DNA of 64,000 bases, taken from NCBI RefSeq assembly GCF_003268655.1, contig NZ_CP029642.1, positions 2,790,001 through 2,854,000 on the forward strand, read 5' to 3'. Source of the DNA: Arthrobacter dokdonellae (lineage in GTDB: Bacteria; Actinomycetota; Actinomycetes; Actinomycetales; Micrococcaceae). A program made the translations under genes and the position numbers. Position 1 is the stretch's first letter. Every line of letters starts with the position of its first letter. Under the pieces are notes generated by a model. That model was given only the letters and a program-made list of their open reading frames with translations. It was not told the origin of the DNA and ran no database searches. This document shows positions 33,215 to 42,646 of the stretch, in pieces.

Positions 33215-36200
33215 TCATCCGACCAGTCCTGTGGCTGAAATTTGTGTGAGGTCTGTGGCGTGAGTGGCTTGGAGGGACATGCCGCGCGGGCCGGTGCGGC
33301 GGGTGGTTCCTTCGATCAGTAGCAGCCGGGTGTTGAAGAGGATGGGCGGGGCGACGTTTTCCTGGGCGTCGGCGAAGAAGGTCGCGTCGATGCAGCCGGT
33401 GCCGTCGTCGATGCTGATGAACACGACGCGTTTGCCGCCGTGCATGGGCGGGGTCTGTGTGGCGACCCTGACGCCGGCGACGCGGACGAAGGTGCCGTTG
33501 CGCAGGCCCAGGAGGTCTTTGGCCTGGGTGACGCCGAGCTGGTTCAGGAGGGGTTGGTGGGAGTCCATGAGGTGGTGGGTGACGTCCAGGGAGAGGATGT
33601 CGAGCTCGGCACGGGTGACATCGGTGGGGGTCATTTCCGGTTCGTGGGCGGTCATGTTGGCGGCGTCGATGGCCGGCAGGGGCAGGGCGAGTTGGCCGGG
33701 GATGACGTGGGCGCGTTTGCTGTGGCGGGTGGCTTGGTTCCAGGCGGCCAGGTCCCGCCGGCTCCGGTGGTGGTTTCCGGTGTAGAGGGAGTCGAGGGCA
33801 CCGACCAGGGCCAGGCTCTCAATCGTGGAGACCCGGAGCCGGGCGCGTTGCTTGAGGTCGGCCAATGAATCGAAGGGTCGTTGGTTGATGATGCGTTCGA
33901 TTTCCTTGGCTTGGATGCCTTTCACGTCCGCCAGGGACATGCGGATCCCCAGGCCGCCGTCGCCCGCCGGTTCCACGACGTATTCGTCCGTGGAGGTGTT
34001 GACGTCCAGGGGCAGGATGGGGATGCCGAGCCGGCGGGCTTCGGCCACCAGGAGCCGTTTGGGATACATGCCCGGGTCATGGGTCCAGAGCCCGGCCAGG
34101 AATTGGACCGGATAGTGTGTCTTCAGCCAGGCCGACTCGTAGGTGGGCACGGCAAAGGCAGCCCCGTGGGCGCGGCAAAACCCGAACGAGCCAAAACCCT
34201 TGACCACACCCCACACCCGCTCTACCGCTTCGGGGGTGTAGCCGCGTTGGCTGGATTGGGCGCGAAAGTAGGTCTCGACCGCCGGGAGTTTGTCGTCGTT
34301 GCTGAGGTGCCGTCGCAGCACGTCGGCGTAGGCGAGGCCGCACCCGGTGAAGATGTCCAGGATGCGCATGAGTTGTTCGTGGAAGACCACGATCCCGTAC
34401 GTGCTCCGCAGGACCGGTTCCAGGTCGGGGTGGAGTTGGGCGACGGTTTCCCAGCCGCCGCGCCGGTTCAGGAACGGCTTGACCATGTCGGCCTGCATGG
34501 GGCCGGGCCGGAAGAGGGAAATGTCGGTGATGAGGTCGTCAAAGACGGTCGGCTGGAGCTTGCCGATGAGTTCGCGCTGCCCGGGCGATTCAATTTGAAA
34601 ACACCCCAAAGTCTGGGTCGAGCGGATCAGCTCAAAGGTCGGCCCGTCATCCAACGGCACAGCCTCCAGGTCGACGGCCTGTCCCGTGGTGCGGCGGATT
34701 TCCGTGATGGCGTAGGCCATCGCGGACTGCATCCGCACGCCCAGCACATCAAGCTTGATCAACCCCATGGGGTCCATGTCGTGCTTGTCGTACTGGGACA
34801 TGGGCAGGCCCATCCCGGAGGGCTGGACCGGGGTGCGGTCCAACAGCGAAGCGTTGCTGAGGATGACACCGCACGGGTGCATGGAAATGTGACGCGGGAG
34901 CCGGTCCAGGCGCTCGGTAATGTCCACCAGAAGATCCAGCTGCCGGTTGCCCTCGACCCGGCCGGCCAGATCGCGCAGTTCCGGCTTTTCATCCAACGCC
35001 TCCCGGAACTCACTCGCGGGGAACCTCCACAGGCCTTTGGCGATCCCGTCAATGTCTCCCGGCGCCATGCCCAGGGCCATGCCGGCGTCCCGGGCCGCGC
35101 CCCGGGCCCGGTACCCGGACTGCATGGACATCAAAGTCACCCGTTCCGGGCCGAAGCGCTCGAAAATGCGGTGGTAGATTTCATGCCGCCGAGCCGACTC
35201 CACATCAATGTCAACATCCGGCAGGGTTTGCCTCTCCGTGCTCAGGAACCGCTCAAACAACAGATCGTGCCGGATGGGGTCGACCTGGGAGATGCCCAGG
35301 GCATAGTTGACCAGGGATCCGGCCCCGGAACCGCGGGCGGCGGAGCGGATCCCCATCTCCCGGATCAGCCGGGTCACCTCGGCCACTGTCAGAAAGTACG
35401 AGGAGAAACCGAGCTCGGCGATGGTTCCCATCTCTGCCCGCAACCGCTCCTCCACAGTCGCCCGGGACGTGGCGCCGATTCCCGGATACCTGCTTGCCAC
35501 GCCCGCCTTTGCCCGGTCCCAGAGTTCGGCCAGGGGGTCGCCGGTGATGCCGATGATGGAGGCCTCAGGCATGACGGGAACACCCCAGCCCGTATCGGTG
35601 ACCGGATCAATCCGGCACGCATCCGCCAGCGCCTCGGTCTGCGCCAGCAGCGCCCTGGCCTCCCCCGCCTCGAACTGGCCCAGCACCGCAATTTCCGAGG
35701 CCAGGGCCTTCATGGTTCGTACGGGTTTGAGCCACCCCTGGGCAGTGGGCTGGACCCCCACCTTATCCAGACAGGCCAGTGCCCGGGCCGCGTCAAGGAC
35801 ATCCGCGGTGACCGCCCCATCGGGCTCGGCATACCGGACCATGTTGGTCAGCACTGGTGTGATTCCGGACCGGGCGGCCAGGCGGAGCATGCGAATGGCG
35901 TGCGGGTGGCTGAGCGGCTGCCCGGGCTCGGAAAGGTGCGACACCACCTCAACACGCAGCGCCTCGGCCGGCAGCACTGCTTGCCAGGCGCGCAGCAAGG
36001 GCAGGCCCTCGCGGCGTGCCCCGACCCGCCGCCCGACATCCGAGAGCGGCCCCAACAACACCGTCCCGACCGGCCCGGACCCGGTCAGCAGATGCGCGGC
36101 AATCTCCCCCGGGCTCACCCCGACCGGGGACCGGGTGTGCGCGGTCGACACCAGCCGGCACAAAGCCGCATACCCGGCCCCCTCGTTGTGCCCGTGGGCC

Positions 36201-36445
36201 AGGACCACAACGCGGCCCGTCACCCCGCCGTCGCGGTCCAAGGTGGCAAGCTCCACGCCGAGGATCGGATCAATCCCCGCCCGCCGGCAGGCCGCAATGT
36301 GTTTGGGAACCCCGTACAGGCCATCACGGTCGGTGATGGCCAAGGCATCGGCGCCGCCATCCCTGGCCGCGGCGGCCAGGGTGTCGGGCCAGTCCACCCC
36401 GTAGTGGGCGGAAAAGGCGGAGGCAACATGCAAGTGAATGAACAT
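33215..36445 (-). CDS. dnaE2: Error-prone DNA polymerase III alpha-like subunit (DnaE2/ImuC)
   Basis: The 1076-residue protein starts with a PHP domain (HLHVASAFSAHYGVDWPDTL), then the polymerase core with GSGAGSLVNYALGISQVDPI and catalytic acidic motif PDVDIDVE at about 413-420, and ends with an OB fold (GTFVRVAGVRVATQTP). It is shorter than replicative DnaE and its C-terminal tau-binding part is missing, as in DnaE2/ImuC. These polymerases copy past lesions and cause damage-induced mutation, usually with ImuA' and ImuB, neither of which is seen here. It is separated by 6 bases from the DUF6504 gene, and the pair lies downstream of an SOS-like box. Confidence 0.85.
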   Translation of the reverse strand: MFIHLHVASAFSAHYGVDWPDTLAAAARDGGADALAITDRDGLYGVPKHIAACRRAGIDPILGVELATLDRDGGVTGRVVVLAHGHNEGAGYAALCRLVSTAHTRSPVGVSPGEIAAHLLTGSGPVGTVLLGPLSDVGRRVGARREGLPLLRAWQAVLPAEALRVEVVSHLSEPGQPLSHPHAIRMLRLAARSGITPVLTNMVRYAEPDGAVTADVLDAARALACLDKVGVQPTAQGWLKPVRTMKALASEIAVLGQFEAGEARALLAQTEALADACRIDPVTDTGWGVPVMPEASIIGITGDPLAELWDRAKAGVASRYPGIGATSRATVEERLRAEMGTIAELGFSSYFLTVAEVTRLIREMGIRSAARGSGAGSLVNYALGISQVDPIRHDLLFERFLSTERQTLPDVDIDVESARRHEIYHRIFERFGPERVTLMSMQSGYRARGAARDAGMALGMAPGDIDGIAKGLWRFPASEFREALDEKPELRDLAGRVEGNRQLDLLVDITERLDRLPRHISMHPCGVILSNASLLDRTPVQPSGMGLPMSQYDKHDMDPMGLIKLDVLGVRMQSAMAYAITEIRRTTGQAVDLEAVPLDDGPTFELIRSTQTLGCFQIESPGQRELIGKLQPTVFDDLITDISLFRPGPMQADMVKPFLNRRGGWETVAQLHPDLEPVLRSTYGIVVFHEQLMRILDIFTGCGLAYADVLRRHLSNDDKLPAVETYFRAQSSQRGYTPEAVERVWGVVKGFGSFGFCRAHGAAFAVPTYESAWLKTHYPVQFLAGLWTHDPGMYPKRLLVAEARRLGIPILPLDVNTSTDEYVVEPAGDGGLGIRMSLADVKGIQAKEIERIINQRPFDSLADLKQRARLRVSTIESLALVGALDSLYTGNHHRSRRDLAAWNQATRHSKRAHVIPGQLALPLPAIDAANMTAHEPEMTPTDVTRAELDILSLDVTHHLMDSHQPLLNQLGVTQAKDLLGLRNGTFVRVAGVRVATQTPPMHGGKRVVFISIDDGTGCIDATFFADAQENVAPPILFNTRLLLIEGTTRRTGPRGMSLQATHATDLTQISATGLVG

Positions 36446-36451
36446 ACGTGC

Positions 36452-36736
36452 TCAGCCAAGGATCCTGGCGAGCCGCCACCCGGAATCCTCGCGCGTCAGC
36501 TCAAACACCCGCTCCGCCGAACGGCCGTGCCGCGTGGCGGTCAGGCGCCACACCTCAGTCTCGAGAACCTGGGCACCAATGCCCTTGTTGACCCGGTCCT
36601 GTTCCGTCCACCAGGGACGGCGCGTGAAGAACCGCATCGGCAGCTCCGTCATCCGGTACTGTCCCGACCGCCACGCAAACCCCAAAGGGCTCCCCGCCGG
36701 CGTCGTCCAGACGTCCACACGTTCACCAACCACCAT
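36452..36736 (-). CDS. DUF6504-like small protein upstream of dnaE2
   Basis: About 94 residues beginning MVVGERVDVW, with WRLTATR and a C-terminal WRLARILG. I recognise it as the small protein (DUF6504 type) commonly encoded beside Y-family or DnaE2 polymerases in actinobacteria. The ATG at 36736 has AGAGGTG upstream and is preferred over an ATG seven codons earlier. The gene is separated from dnaE2 by 6 bases, so they form one operon. Its role is unknown; association with mutagenic repair is from context. Confidence 0.75.
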   Translation of the reverse strand: MVVGERVDVWTTPAGSPLGFAWRSGQYRMTELPMRFFTRRPWWTEQDRVNKGIGAQVLETEVWRLTATRHGRSAERVFELTREDSGWRLARILG

Positions 36737-36768
36737 CGAACACACCTCTAAAGACAAACTCGTTAATA

Positions 36769-36780
36769 GAATACGTGTTC
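36769..36780. promoter_or_regulatory. LexA/SOS-like box upstream of DUF6504-dnaE2
   Basis: On the minus strand the sequence reads TCGAAC-ACGT-ATTCTA. The left half matches the actinobacterial LexA half-site TCGAAC exactly, the right half differs at two positions. It lies about 33 bases upstream of the DUF6504 start. LexA control of dnaE2 is well established in actinobacteria; binding here is inferred. Confidence 0.6.
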
Positions 36781-36784
36781 GACA

Positions 36785-37049
36785 CTAGGATGCGCCACTG
36801 ACATCTTCAGCCGACCCCCCCACCAAGCCAAGAAGTACTACCCCGCCACCACAGCCCTCCCGGCAAAATCGCCCCCCACCCGCAACCATCGCCTGACGCC
36901 AACCCCAAACCAGCCCCCACAGCCAATTCACCCCCCCTGCCGCCGCAACCAAAAAATCCCTCACACTTGTGGCACCTAAGCCCGTTGCCGTCACGGTCGA
37001 AAGTGACGCCTAGTCATAGGGAACCGGGGCCGGATCACCATGGATAGGT
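36785..37049. other. C-rich, G-poor divergent region with inverted repeats; candidate oriT
   Basis: From about 36790 to 36960 the plus strand is strongly C-rich and nearly free of G. It is followed by a short palindrome CACA-CT-TGTG near 36962 and by CGTCAC (36989-36994) paired with GTGACG (37003-37008). The region lies directly upstream of the relaxase operon, the usual place for an origin of transfer. No nick site was recognised. Confidence 0.4.
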
Positions 37050-37055
37050 ATGACT

Positions 37056-37598
37056 ATGCGAATCTGCCCCGAATGCAACACCTCGTTCACCCCTGCCAGT
37101 CCACGGCAAGTCTTTTGCCGGCCGGCCTGCGCCCACAGCCGGCGCCAACGCAGGTACCGGCAAACCCGAAAGAGGATGACGACGACGGGCACCGGGCGGC
37201 AGGATAAGTCGACGACCGACAGCCAGGAAGCAGCGGCAGCGCTCACCGCCCTCTACGAGGCTGCGCTCCGAAAAATCCGGTCCAAAGACCAGCGCAAGCT
37301 TGCCGCCGTGACGCGATCATTTGAGAGCAGGCTTGCCGAGGCCCATGAACAGCTCAACGACAGCGCCCGGGCAGTGTCACGGGCGGCGTCGAGAGCAGAC
37401 GAGATGGAAGCCACGGTGACGGGTTTGCGCAAAGACAAGTCAGAACTCGCGTTTCGTGAGCGGCAGGCGATGAGGGACCTTCAGCAAGTTGCCGCACGGT
37501 TCATTGCCCTGAACGAGGCAACCAACACGCGGCTCGATCCGAGGACGGCGGAGATCTTCACCCGCCGCGGCTGGAACACCCGGGCGGCAAGGTCATGA
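37056..37598 (+). CDS. Zinc-finger and coiled-coil protein upstream of the relaxase
   Basis: About 180 residues. The N-terminus MRICPECNTSFTPASPRQVFCRPAC has a CxxC...C...C arrangement typical of a small zinc finger, followed by a basic, Arg-rich patch (RRQRRYRQTRKR). The rest, about 55-150, is a long charged helix predicted to be a coiled coil. The ATG at 37056 sits 7 bases after GGATAGG; the ATG at 37050 is too close to that site. The stop overlaps the relaxase start by four bases. A DNA-binding relaxosome accessory role is likely but not proved. Confidence 0.7.
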   Translation: MRICPECNTSFTPASPRQVFCRPACAHSRRQRRYRQTRKRMTTTGTGRQDKSTTDSQEAAAALTALYEAALRKIRSKDQRKLAAVTRSFESRLAEAHEQLNDSARAVSRAASRADEMEATVTGLRKDKSELAFRERQAMRDLQQVAARFIALNEATNTRLDPRTAEIFTRRGWNTRAARS

Positions 37599-40500
37599 CC
37601 GTCTCCATCGCTCGCCTGTCCACCGAGGCCGGCGTCTCCTACCTCCTCAAAACCACCAGCCATGCCGACGTCGAAACCAGGGACCTGACCGGCTACTACA
37701 CGAACGCCAGCAATCCTTCGGGTCAATGGCTCGGCGCCGGCCTACCCGGCATCGGAATGGAACCCCATTCAACAGTCACCGATGCGGCGGCGAAGGCCCT
37801 CTTTGAACGCGGCGAAAACCCCAACACCGGGGGGTCCCTGGGCCATAAGCCTAGCCAGACCACGACCGTCACCGGCAGAAACGGCCAGCCCGTGCGCCGC
37901 GCTGCCGTGGCCGGCTTCGACCTGACCTTCAGCGTGCCAAAGTCCATCTCCGTCCTTTGGGCCCTCGCCAGCGACGAGGACAAGGACAGGATCATGGCAG
38001 CCCACCATGCCGCCCTTGAAGCCACCCTGGCCTGGCTGGAAACCTCCGCCATCCACACCCGGGCCGGCCACGCCGGAGTCGCCCACATCGGCGTCCAAGG
38101 CGCCGTAGCCGCAGCGTTCGACCATTGGGAATCCCGCTCCGGCGACCCCCAGCTGCACACCCACGTCGTCATCGCCAACAAGGCCCAACGGATCACCGAC
38201 GGAGCCTGGACCAGCCTCGACTCACGCACACTGTACAAGGCCACCGTTGCCGCCAGCGAACACTACAACGGGCTCCTCTTCGACCAACTCGGCCGGGACC
38301 TGGGAACCGAAGCGGAAGTCCGTACGCCCTCCAGCACCATCCACAATTACAGCTTCGAACTCTCCGGCGTCGACAGCGAACTCATCCGCGAATTTTCCAG
38401 CCGGTCCCGGCTGATCGACATAGAAGCGATTCGGCTCATCAACGACTGGTCCGAAACCCACGGCCGCGAACCCAGCAACACCGTCAAACTCAAGCTGCGC
38501 CAACAAGCCACCCTGACCACCCGCACCGCCAAAAACCACGACGTCGTCCCCCTGAACCTCCGCACCCGACAATGGCGTGAACGGGCCCAAGCCAAAGGGT
38601 TCACCGCCGAGGACGTGCTGGCGGCAACCATCAACCGGTCCCACACCCACCCGCTAAGCACCTCAGACGCCGACGAAGCCTGGATCACCAGCACCGCCGG
38701 ACTCGTCAAAGACATCGTGGCCAGAAGGCGGGCCACCTGGAACCGCTGGAACCTCCTCGCCGAAGCGGAACGGGTATGCCTTGAGATCCGCTGCGCCACC
38801 GCCACCGACAGGCTCAACCTCATGGAGGCCATCGCCACCTCCGCCGAGGAACAATCAGTGGCGCTCAACGAGTTCCGCTACGGCATCCCCACCACCAACT
38901 CCCCCGACCTGGTCTTCAACGGCCACAGCGTCTTTGACCTGGCCAGCGCCCACCTCTTCACCGACGTCTCCACCCTCGCGAACGAGGAAGCCATCATGAA
39001 AGCCCACACGCTCGACGCCAGCCCCCACGTCGAGCGCACCGCCGCCCATGAAGCCCTGCAGCGATTCCTCACCCGGCGCGACGAGTCACTGCAGGGTGAG
39101 CAGCGTCGAACCGCCGAGACCGTCCTGGCCAGCGGGAGGCGGCTGGACGCCGTCGTCGGCCCCGCAGGGACCGGCAAGACAACCACCATGAGCGCCGTCA
39201 AGGCCCTCTGGGAAGACCGCTTCGGGACCGGAACCGTCGTCGGACTCGCACCCGCCGCGGCCTCCGCCGACGTCCTCGGACGCGAGCTCGGCCTGGCCAC
39301 CGACAACGTGAGCAAATGGCTCTACGAATCCACCGGACCCGGGGCAGCCATCCGCGCAGGACACTACGCAGACGCCGCAGCAAGGTACCAAGCAGCCTGC
39401 CAATCCCCCAGACGGGACACACAAGCCCGGAAGTCCCAGGAACGCCTCGCACAGCGCATGAGCGCCCTCACCGCCACACAATCCCGGTGGCAGTTCCGCC
39501 CCGACCAGCTCATCATCATCGATGAAGCATCCATGGTCTCCACCTACCAGCTCGCCGCCCTCCTCGACCAAGCCACCAGCGCCGGGGCGAAGGTCCTGCT
39601 GGTCGGGGACCCGGCCCAACTGGACTCCATCGACGCCGGCGGCGTGCTCGGCTGGCTGGACCGGACAGGCTGCGCAGAACGCCTCACCACGGTCTGGCGC
39701 TTCACGAACGAATGGGAGCGAGCCGCATCCCTCAAACTCCGCCAGGGCGACTTCGACGTCATCGCCGACTACGACGCCCACCACCGCATCAGCAGCGGAA
39801 GCTACGACGACATGGTCGACGACGCCTACAACCACTGGGACGACGACATCCGCTCCGGCCAGACCTCGATCCTGATCGCCCCCGACAACGACACCGTCGC
39901 CATGCTCAACGAACGCGCCCAAGCCGACCGTGTCGGCCAGGGCGCCATCGACGCCGAGGCCACCGTGAAACTCAGCGACGGACTGAACGCCGGACGCGGC
40001 GACACCATCCTGGCCCGGCGCAACGACCGCCACATCCTCGACGCCACCGGCGACTTCATCCGCAACGGCACCCTCATCACGGTGGCCAGTCCACCCAGCC
40101 TGGATGGCTCCATCGAAGGGATCCGCTGCGACAACGGCGCACGAATTCTCCTTAGCCCCAGCTACCTTGCCGAATTCGTGGAACTTGGCTACGCCACCAC
40201 CGCCCACCGCTCCCAGGGCATCACCGTGGACACCGGCCACACCCTGGTCAGCGAAGGCAGGCTCACCCGCGAACTCTTCTACGTCTCCATGACCCGCGGG
40301 AAGGCCGGCAACCACGCCTACATCAGCGAACCCGACCCCCGCGACCACCACGGCGTTGACCCGTCCTCCCTGCCGGACTGGCGGCAGATCCTCGGCGCTG
40401 TGCTCTCCGTTGAAGGGGCCGAACACACTGCCCACGAAGTCCGCGACGAACAACAAAACCAAGCCAACTCCCTGTCCCGGCTGCTGGCCGAGCATGACTA

Positions 40501-41182
40501 CCTGGCACAAATCGCCGCGTCCGACGACGCCACCCGCCTCATCAGCGCCCACTCCCCCAACCTTGTGGCCGAAATGCACGAGTCACCATCCTGGGGCGCC
40601 ATGGTCGCCGCCTGGAGGCGAGCAGCCGCCACCGACCCTCCGCTTGCCGAGCGGGCCCTGATCGGCGGACTGCAGCCTACGGCAGGGGCCCGTGACATGG
40701 CCGCCGTCGTGCACTCACGCCTGCAAGCCGTGCAGCGGCAGCATTCCGCCACCACGGCCACGGGGTACGCGCCCGGAACGGTGACCACTGACCGGGAGGA
40801 CCTCCGTGAACTCCTCAATGTCGTTGAACAGCGGATCGCCAAACGAATCTCGACGATCTCCGTTCGCGCCCTCGCCAACGAGGAGGACTGGGTGCGTCAG
40901 CTCCAGGCAGAAACGGGCTTACAAGCCAACGACGACAGGTGGAAAGACCTCGTGCGCGACGTAGCGGGCTACCGCGATCGCTGGGAGATCGACAACGATT
41001 CACTTCCCCTCGGGCCACCTCCCACTACGACTGACTGGCAACAAGCCGATCAACGAGCCCGGATCGAGAACCGAATCACTGCCGCAAGGAATAGTGCGCC
41101 CACCACAACCGAGTCGGCGCCCGCACTGGTTATCCCGATCGCACCACATTCAACCCTGCCCTCTGTCGGCCCCTCGCTGTAA
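37595..41182 (+). CDS. MobF-family relaxase/helicase (TrwC/TraA type)
   Basis: The 1195-residue protein has an N-terminal relaxase with candidate catalytic tyrosines in TGYYTNAS (about 32-34) and the three-His metal site in HWESRSGDPQLHTHVV (about 179-193). A RecD-like helicase follows with Walker A GPAGTGKTT (about 522-530), DEASMVS and the late motif TTAHRSQGITVD. MobF relaxases nick oriT, stay attached to the 5' end and unwind the strand as it enters the recipient. The C-terminal ~200 residues are less conserved. It is coupled to the zinc-finger gene by an ATGA overlap. Confidence 0.93.
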   Translation: MTVSIARLSTEAGVSYLLKTTSHADVETRDLTGYYTNASNPSGQWLGAGLPGIGMEPHSTVTDAAAKALFERGENPNTGGSLGHKPSQTTTVTGRNGQPVRRAAVAGFDLTFSVPKSISVLWALASDEDKDRIMAAHHAALEATLAWLETSAIHTRAGHAGVAHIGVQGAVAAAFDHWESRSGDPQLHTHVVIANKAQRITDGAWTSLDSRTLYKATVAASEHYNGLLFDQLGRDLGTEAEVRTPSSTIHNYSFELSGVDSELIREFSSRSRLIDIEAIRLINDWSETHGREPSNTVKLKLRQQATLTTRTAKNHDVVPLNLRTRQWRERAQAKGFTAEDVLAATINRSHTHPLSTSDADEAWITSTAGLVKDIVARRRATWNRWNLLAEAERVCLEIRCATATDRLNLMEAIATSAEEQSVALNEFRYGIPTTNSPDLVFNGHSVFDLASAHLFTDVSTLANEEAIMKAHTLDASPHVERTAAHEALQRFLTRRDESLQGEQRRTAETVLASGRRLDAVVGPAGTGKTTTMSAVKALWEDRFGTGTVVGLAPAAASADVLGRELGLATDNVSKWLYESTGPGAAIRAGHYADAAARYQAACQSPRRDTQARKSQERLAQRMSALTATQSRWQFRPDQLIIIDEASMVSTYQLAALLDQATSAGAKVLLVGDPAQLDSIDAGGVLGWLDRTGCAERLTTVWRFTNEWERAASLKLRQGDFDVIADYDAHHRISSGSYDDMVDDAYNHWDDDIRSGQTSILIAPDNDTVAMLNERAQADRVGQGAIDAEATVKLSDGLNAGRGDTILARRNDRHILDATGDFIRNGTLITVASPPSLDGSIEGIRCDNGARILLSPSYLAEFVELGYATTAHRSQGITVDTGHTLVSEGRLTRELFYVSMTRGKAGNHAYISEPDPRDHHGVDPSSLPDWRQILGAVLSVEGAEHTAHEVRDEQQNQANSLSRLLAEHDYLAQIAASDDATRLISAHSPNLVAEMHESPSWGAMVAAWRRAAATDPPLAERALIGGLQPTAGARDMAAVVHSRLQAVQRQHSATTATGYAPGTVTTDREDLRELLNVVEQRIAKRISTISVRALANEEDWVRQLQAETGLQANDDRWKDLVRDVAGYRDRWEIDNDSLPLGPPPTTTDWQQADQRARIENRITAARNSAPTTTESAPALVIPIAPHSTLPSVGPSL

Positions 41183-41209
41183 AATCGATCCATACGCGGA
41201 GGTCTCATC

Positions 41210-41791
41210 ATGCGAACGAATCCGATGGTCAAACCCCAGACGTCCTCCGGCTGGGCAGTCACACTCAGCGTAATCAGCTGCGTCTGCCTCATCGTTGCCG
41301 TTCGGCTCTTCACCAACCAGCCGGCCGCGTGGACCTCAGGGCTGGTCTTCATGGCCGTAACCATCCTTCCCGCCGGTGGGGCTGCAGCCATCTGGATTGT
41401 TAAGATGCGCCGAACCAAAACCTGGATTACCAACGCCATTCAACAATGGGAACACTTCGCCGCCGCCAAGAGCTGCCTTGGCGTCACTACGGAGATCACG
41501 GTTCTGGACATCCATTCGTTGGACCCAACCGGCACATGGATCACGATTCGATGGGACAAATTCGGCCATGTTCAGCGTGCCTGGATGGAAGCAATCCCGG
41601 ACGAAATCTGGCGCGGTTCAGTGCTGCTGATCTCACCTGACCCTGCCCAGATCCAAGTCCACGGACCTTGGCCAGAGATCTACTACCTGATGGCGGCGAA
41701 CTACCACGCCTTTGCATCAGCGGATGCGCTCCCCTATTTCAGGGATCCAAAATATCGGGTGCTGGCCAAGGGCGACGCGTTAAGGACCTAG
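41210..41791 (+). CDS. Unrecognised small membrane protein
   Basis: The 193-residue product has two membrane helices near the N-terminus (about 17-35 and 41-64) and a soluble C-terminal domain of ~125 residues rich in Trp and Asp (GTWITIRWDKFGHVQRAWM). The ATG at 41210 has a GGAGGT site six bases upstream. It follows the relaxase by 27 bases and could be co-transcribed. I do not know the family. Its base composition is lower in GC than the relaxase, so it may belong to the cargo that follows. Confidence 0.6.
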   Translation: MRTNPMVKPQTSSGWAVTLSVISCVCLIVAVRLFTNQPAAWTSGLVFMAVTILPAGGAAAIWIVKMRRTKTWITNAIQQWEHFAAAKSCLGVTTEITVLDIHSLDPTGTWITIRWDKFGHVQRAWMEAIPDEIWRGSVLLISPDPAQIQVHGPWPEIYYLMAANYHAFASADALPYFRDPKYRVLAKGDALRT

Positions 41792-42079
41792 TTCCGAGCA
41801 CCACTTTGGTTGTATATAGCTGGCCAATTCAGTTTGTGGTTTAAGGTTCGCGTGCTTTCGTGCCTGGGTGGGCGGGCAACGTCTGGCGAGTGACGTGCTA
41901 GGAGGGGCTTCTGTGCGCTATATTCAAGTGACTCGGCTGTTCGCTCCGAAGTTGGGGTGTTACTGAAAGATTGCGGCTTGTCCGCTCGCCGTTGGCGAAG
42001 CTCGTTTACGGGCGTTGATTGATTGCGTCACCGTCGCATCTGCGACGAACAGCCGAGTCCTTCAACCGAGTGGGGTCTG
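41792..42079 (+). other. Leader region of the SLATT-RT pair with a hairpin; possible ncRNA
   Basis: No coding gene is supported in this 288-base stretch. A 6-bp perfect hairpin with an ATCT loop (CGTCGC/GCGACG, 42032-42047) lies 33 bases before the SLATT start, and GC-rich complementary segments occur upstream around 41975-42005. Several defence reverse transcriptases use an upstream non-coding RNA, which would fit here, but no known ncRNA fold was identified. Confidence 0.4.
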
Positions 42080-42646
42080 ATGATTGAACTTGACCGAATC
42101 GCCGACCGGTCCTACAAAACTTACAAAGCGCGTTTGAAAGCGGCGGAGCGTCTTCAAGCTCGCCAACGTGCTTGGAATACGAGTCTGCTTGCCTTAGCCG
42201 TTGCGACTACTATCGCATCAATCGCTCTACTGAGCGACGATCGAATGTATGGTTCTGCTGGGCCGACTGTGCTGGTGTGTGTTTCCGTTGCGGCCCTGGT
42301 GGCATCCCTTGTCGTAGCCGGACTCAACTACGGTGTCCGAAGCCGGGACATGTTCATGAACTATCGGGCGATCCAACGGCTTTCCGTAGAGGCAGAGGCG
42401 CAACAACAGCGTGGAGTTTTCGATGACGATAGCGTTCGCAAGCTTTCCGAACGCTACAACGCATTGCTGGATGACTCGGAGAACCACACCTCGGCGGACT
42501 ACGGATTCTCAGACCCGACCGCTGCCGTGAGTAAATGGACCCTTCGAGCAACACGAGTTCTCACATTTCTTCCTTACATCGCGTTAGTGGTTCCCATCCT
42601 CGTCGTCTTGCCTTTTGCCGCCTGGGCATTTCGGGGAGGCCAGTAG
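42080..42646 (+). CDS. SLATT-domain membrane protein paired with a reverse transcriptase
   Basis: About 188 residues. A charged N-terminal helix leads to two membrane helices (about 33-52 and 62-84), then a cytoplasmic helical part and a third hydrophobic stretch near 160-183. This layout, together with its placement directly in front of a reverse transcriptase, fits the SLATT family, specifically the RT-linked branch. SLATT proteins are thought to be pore-forming effectors in nucleotide- or RT-based immunity. The ATG at 42080 has a GGGG stretch upstream. The RT start codon follows the stop with no gap. Confidence 0.8.
   Translation: MIELDRIADRSYKTYKARLKAAERLQARQRAWNTSLLALAVATTIASIALLSDDRMYGSAGPTVLVCVSVAALVASLVVAGLNYGVRSRDMFMNYRAIQRLSVEAEAQQQRGVFDDDSVRKLSERYNALLDDSENHTSADYGFSDPTAAVSKWTLRATRVLTFLPYIALVVPILVVLPFAAWAFRGGQ

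Noticed and set aside
33881..36751. Very long open frame (956 codons) on the plus strand opposite dnaE2
   Set aside because: It is the mirror of a high-GC coding gene, with low-complexity sequence and no domain; the minus-strand polymerase explains the DNA.
39086..40579. 497-codon minus-strand frame inside the relaxase gene
   Set aside because: Antisense shadow of MobF; no domain and a skewed Gly/Val composition.
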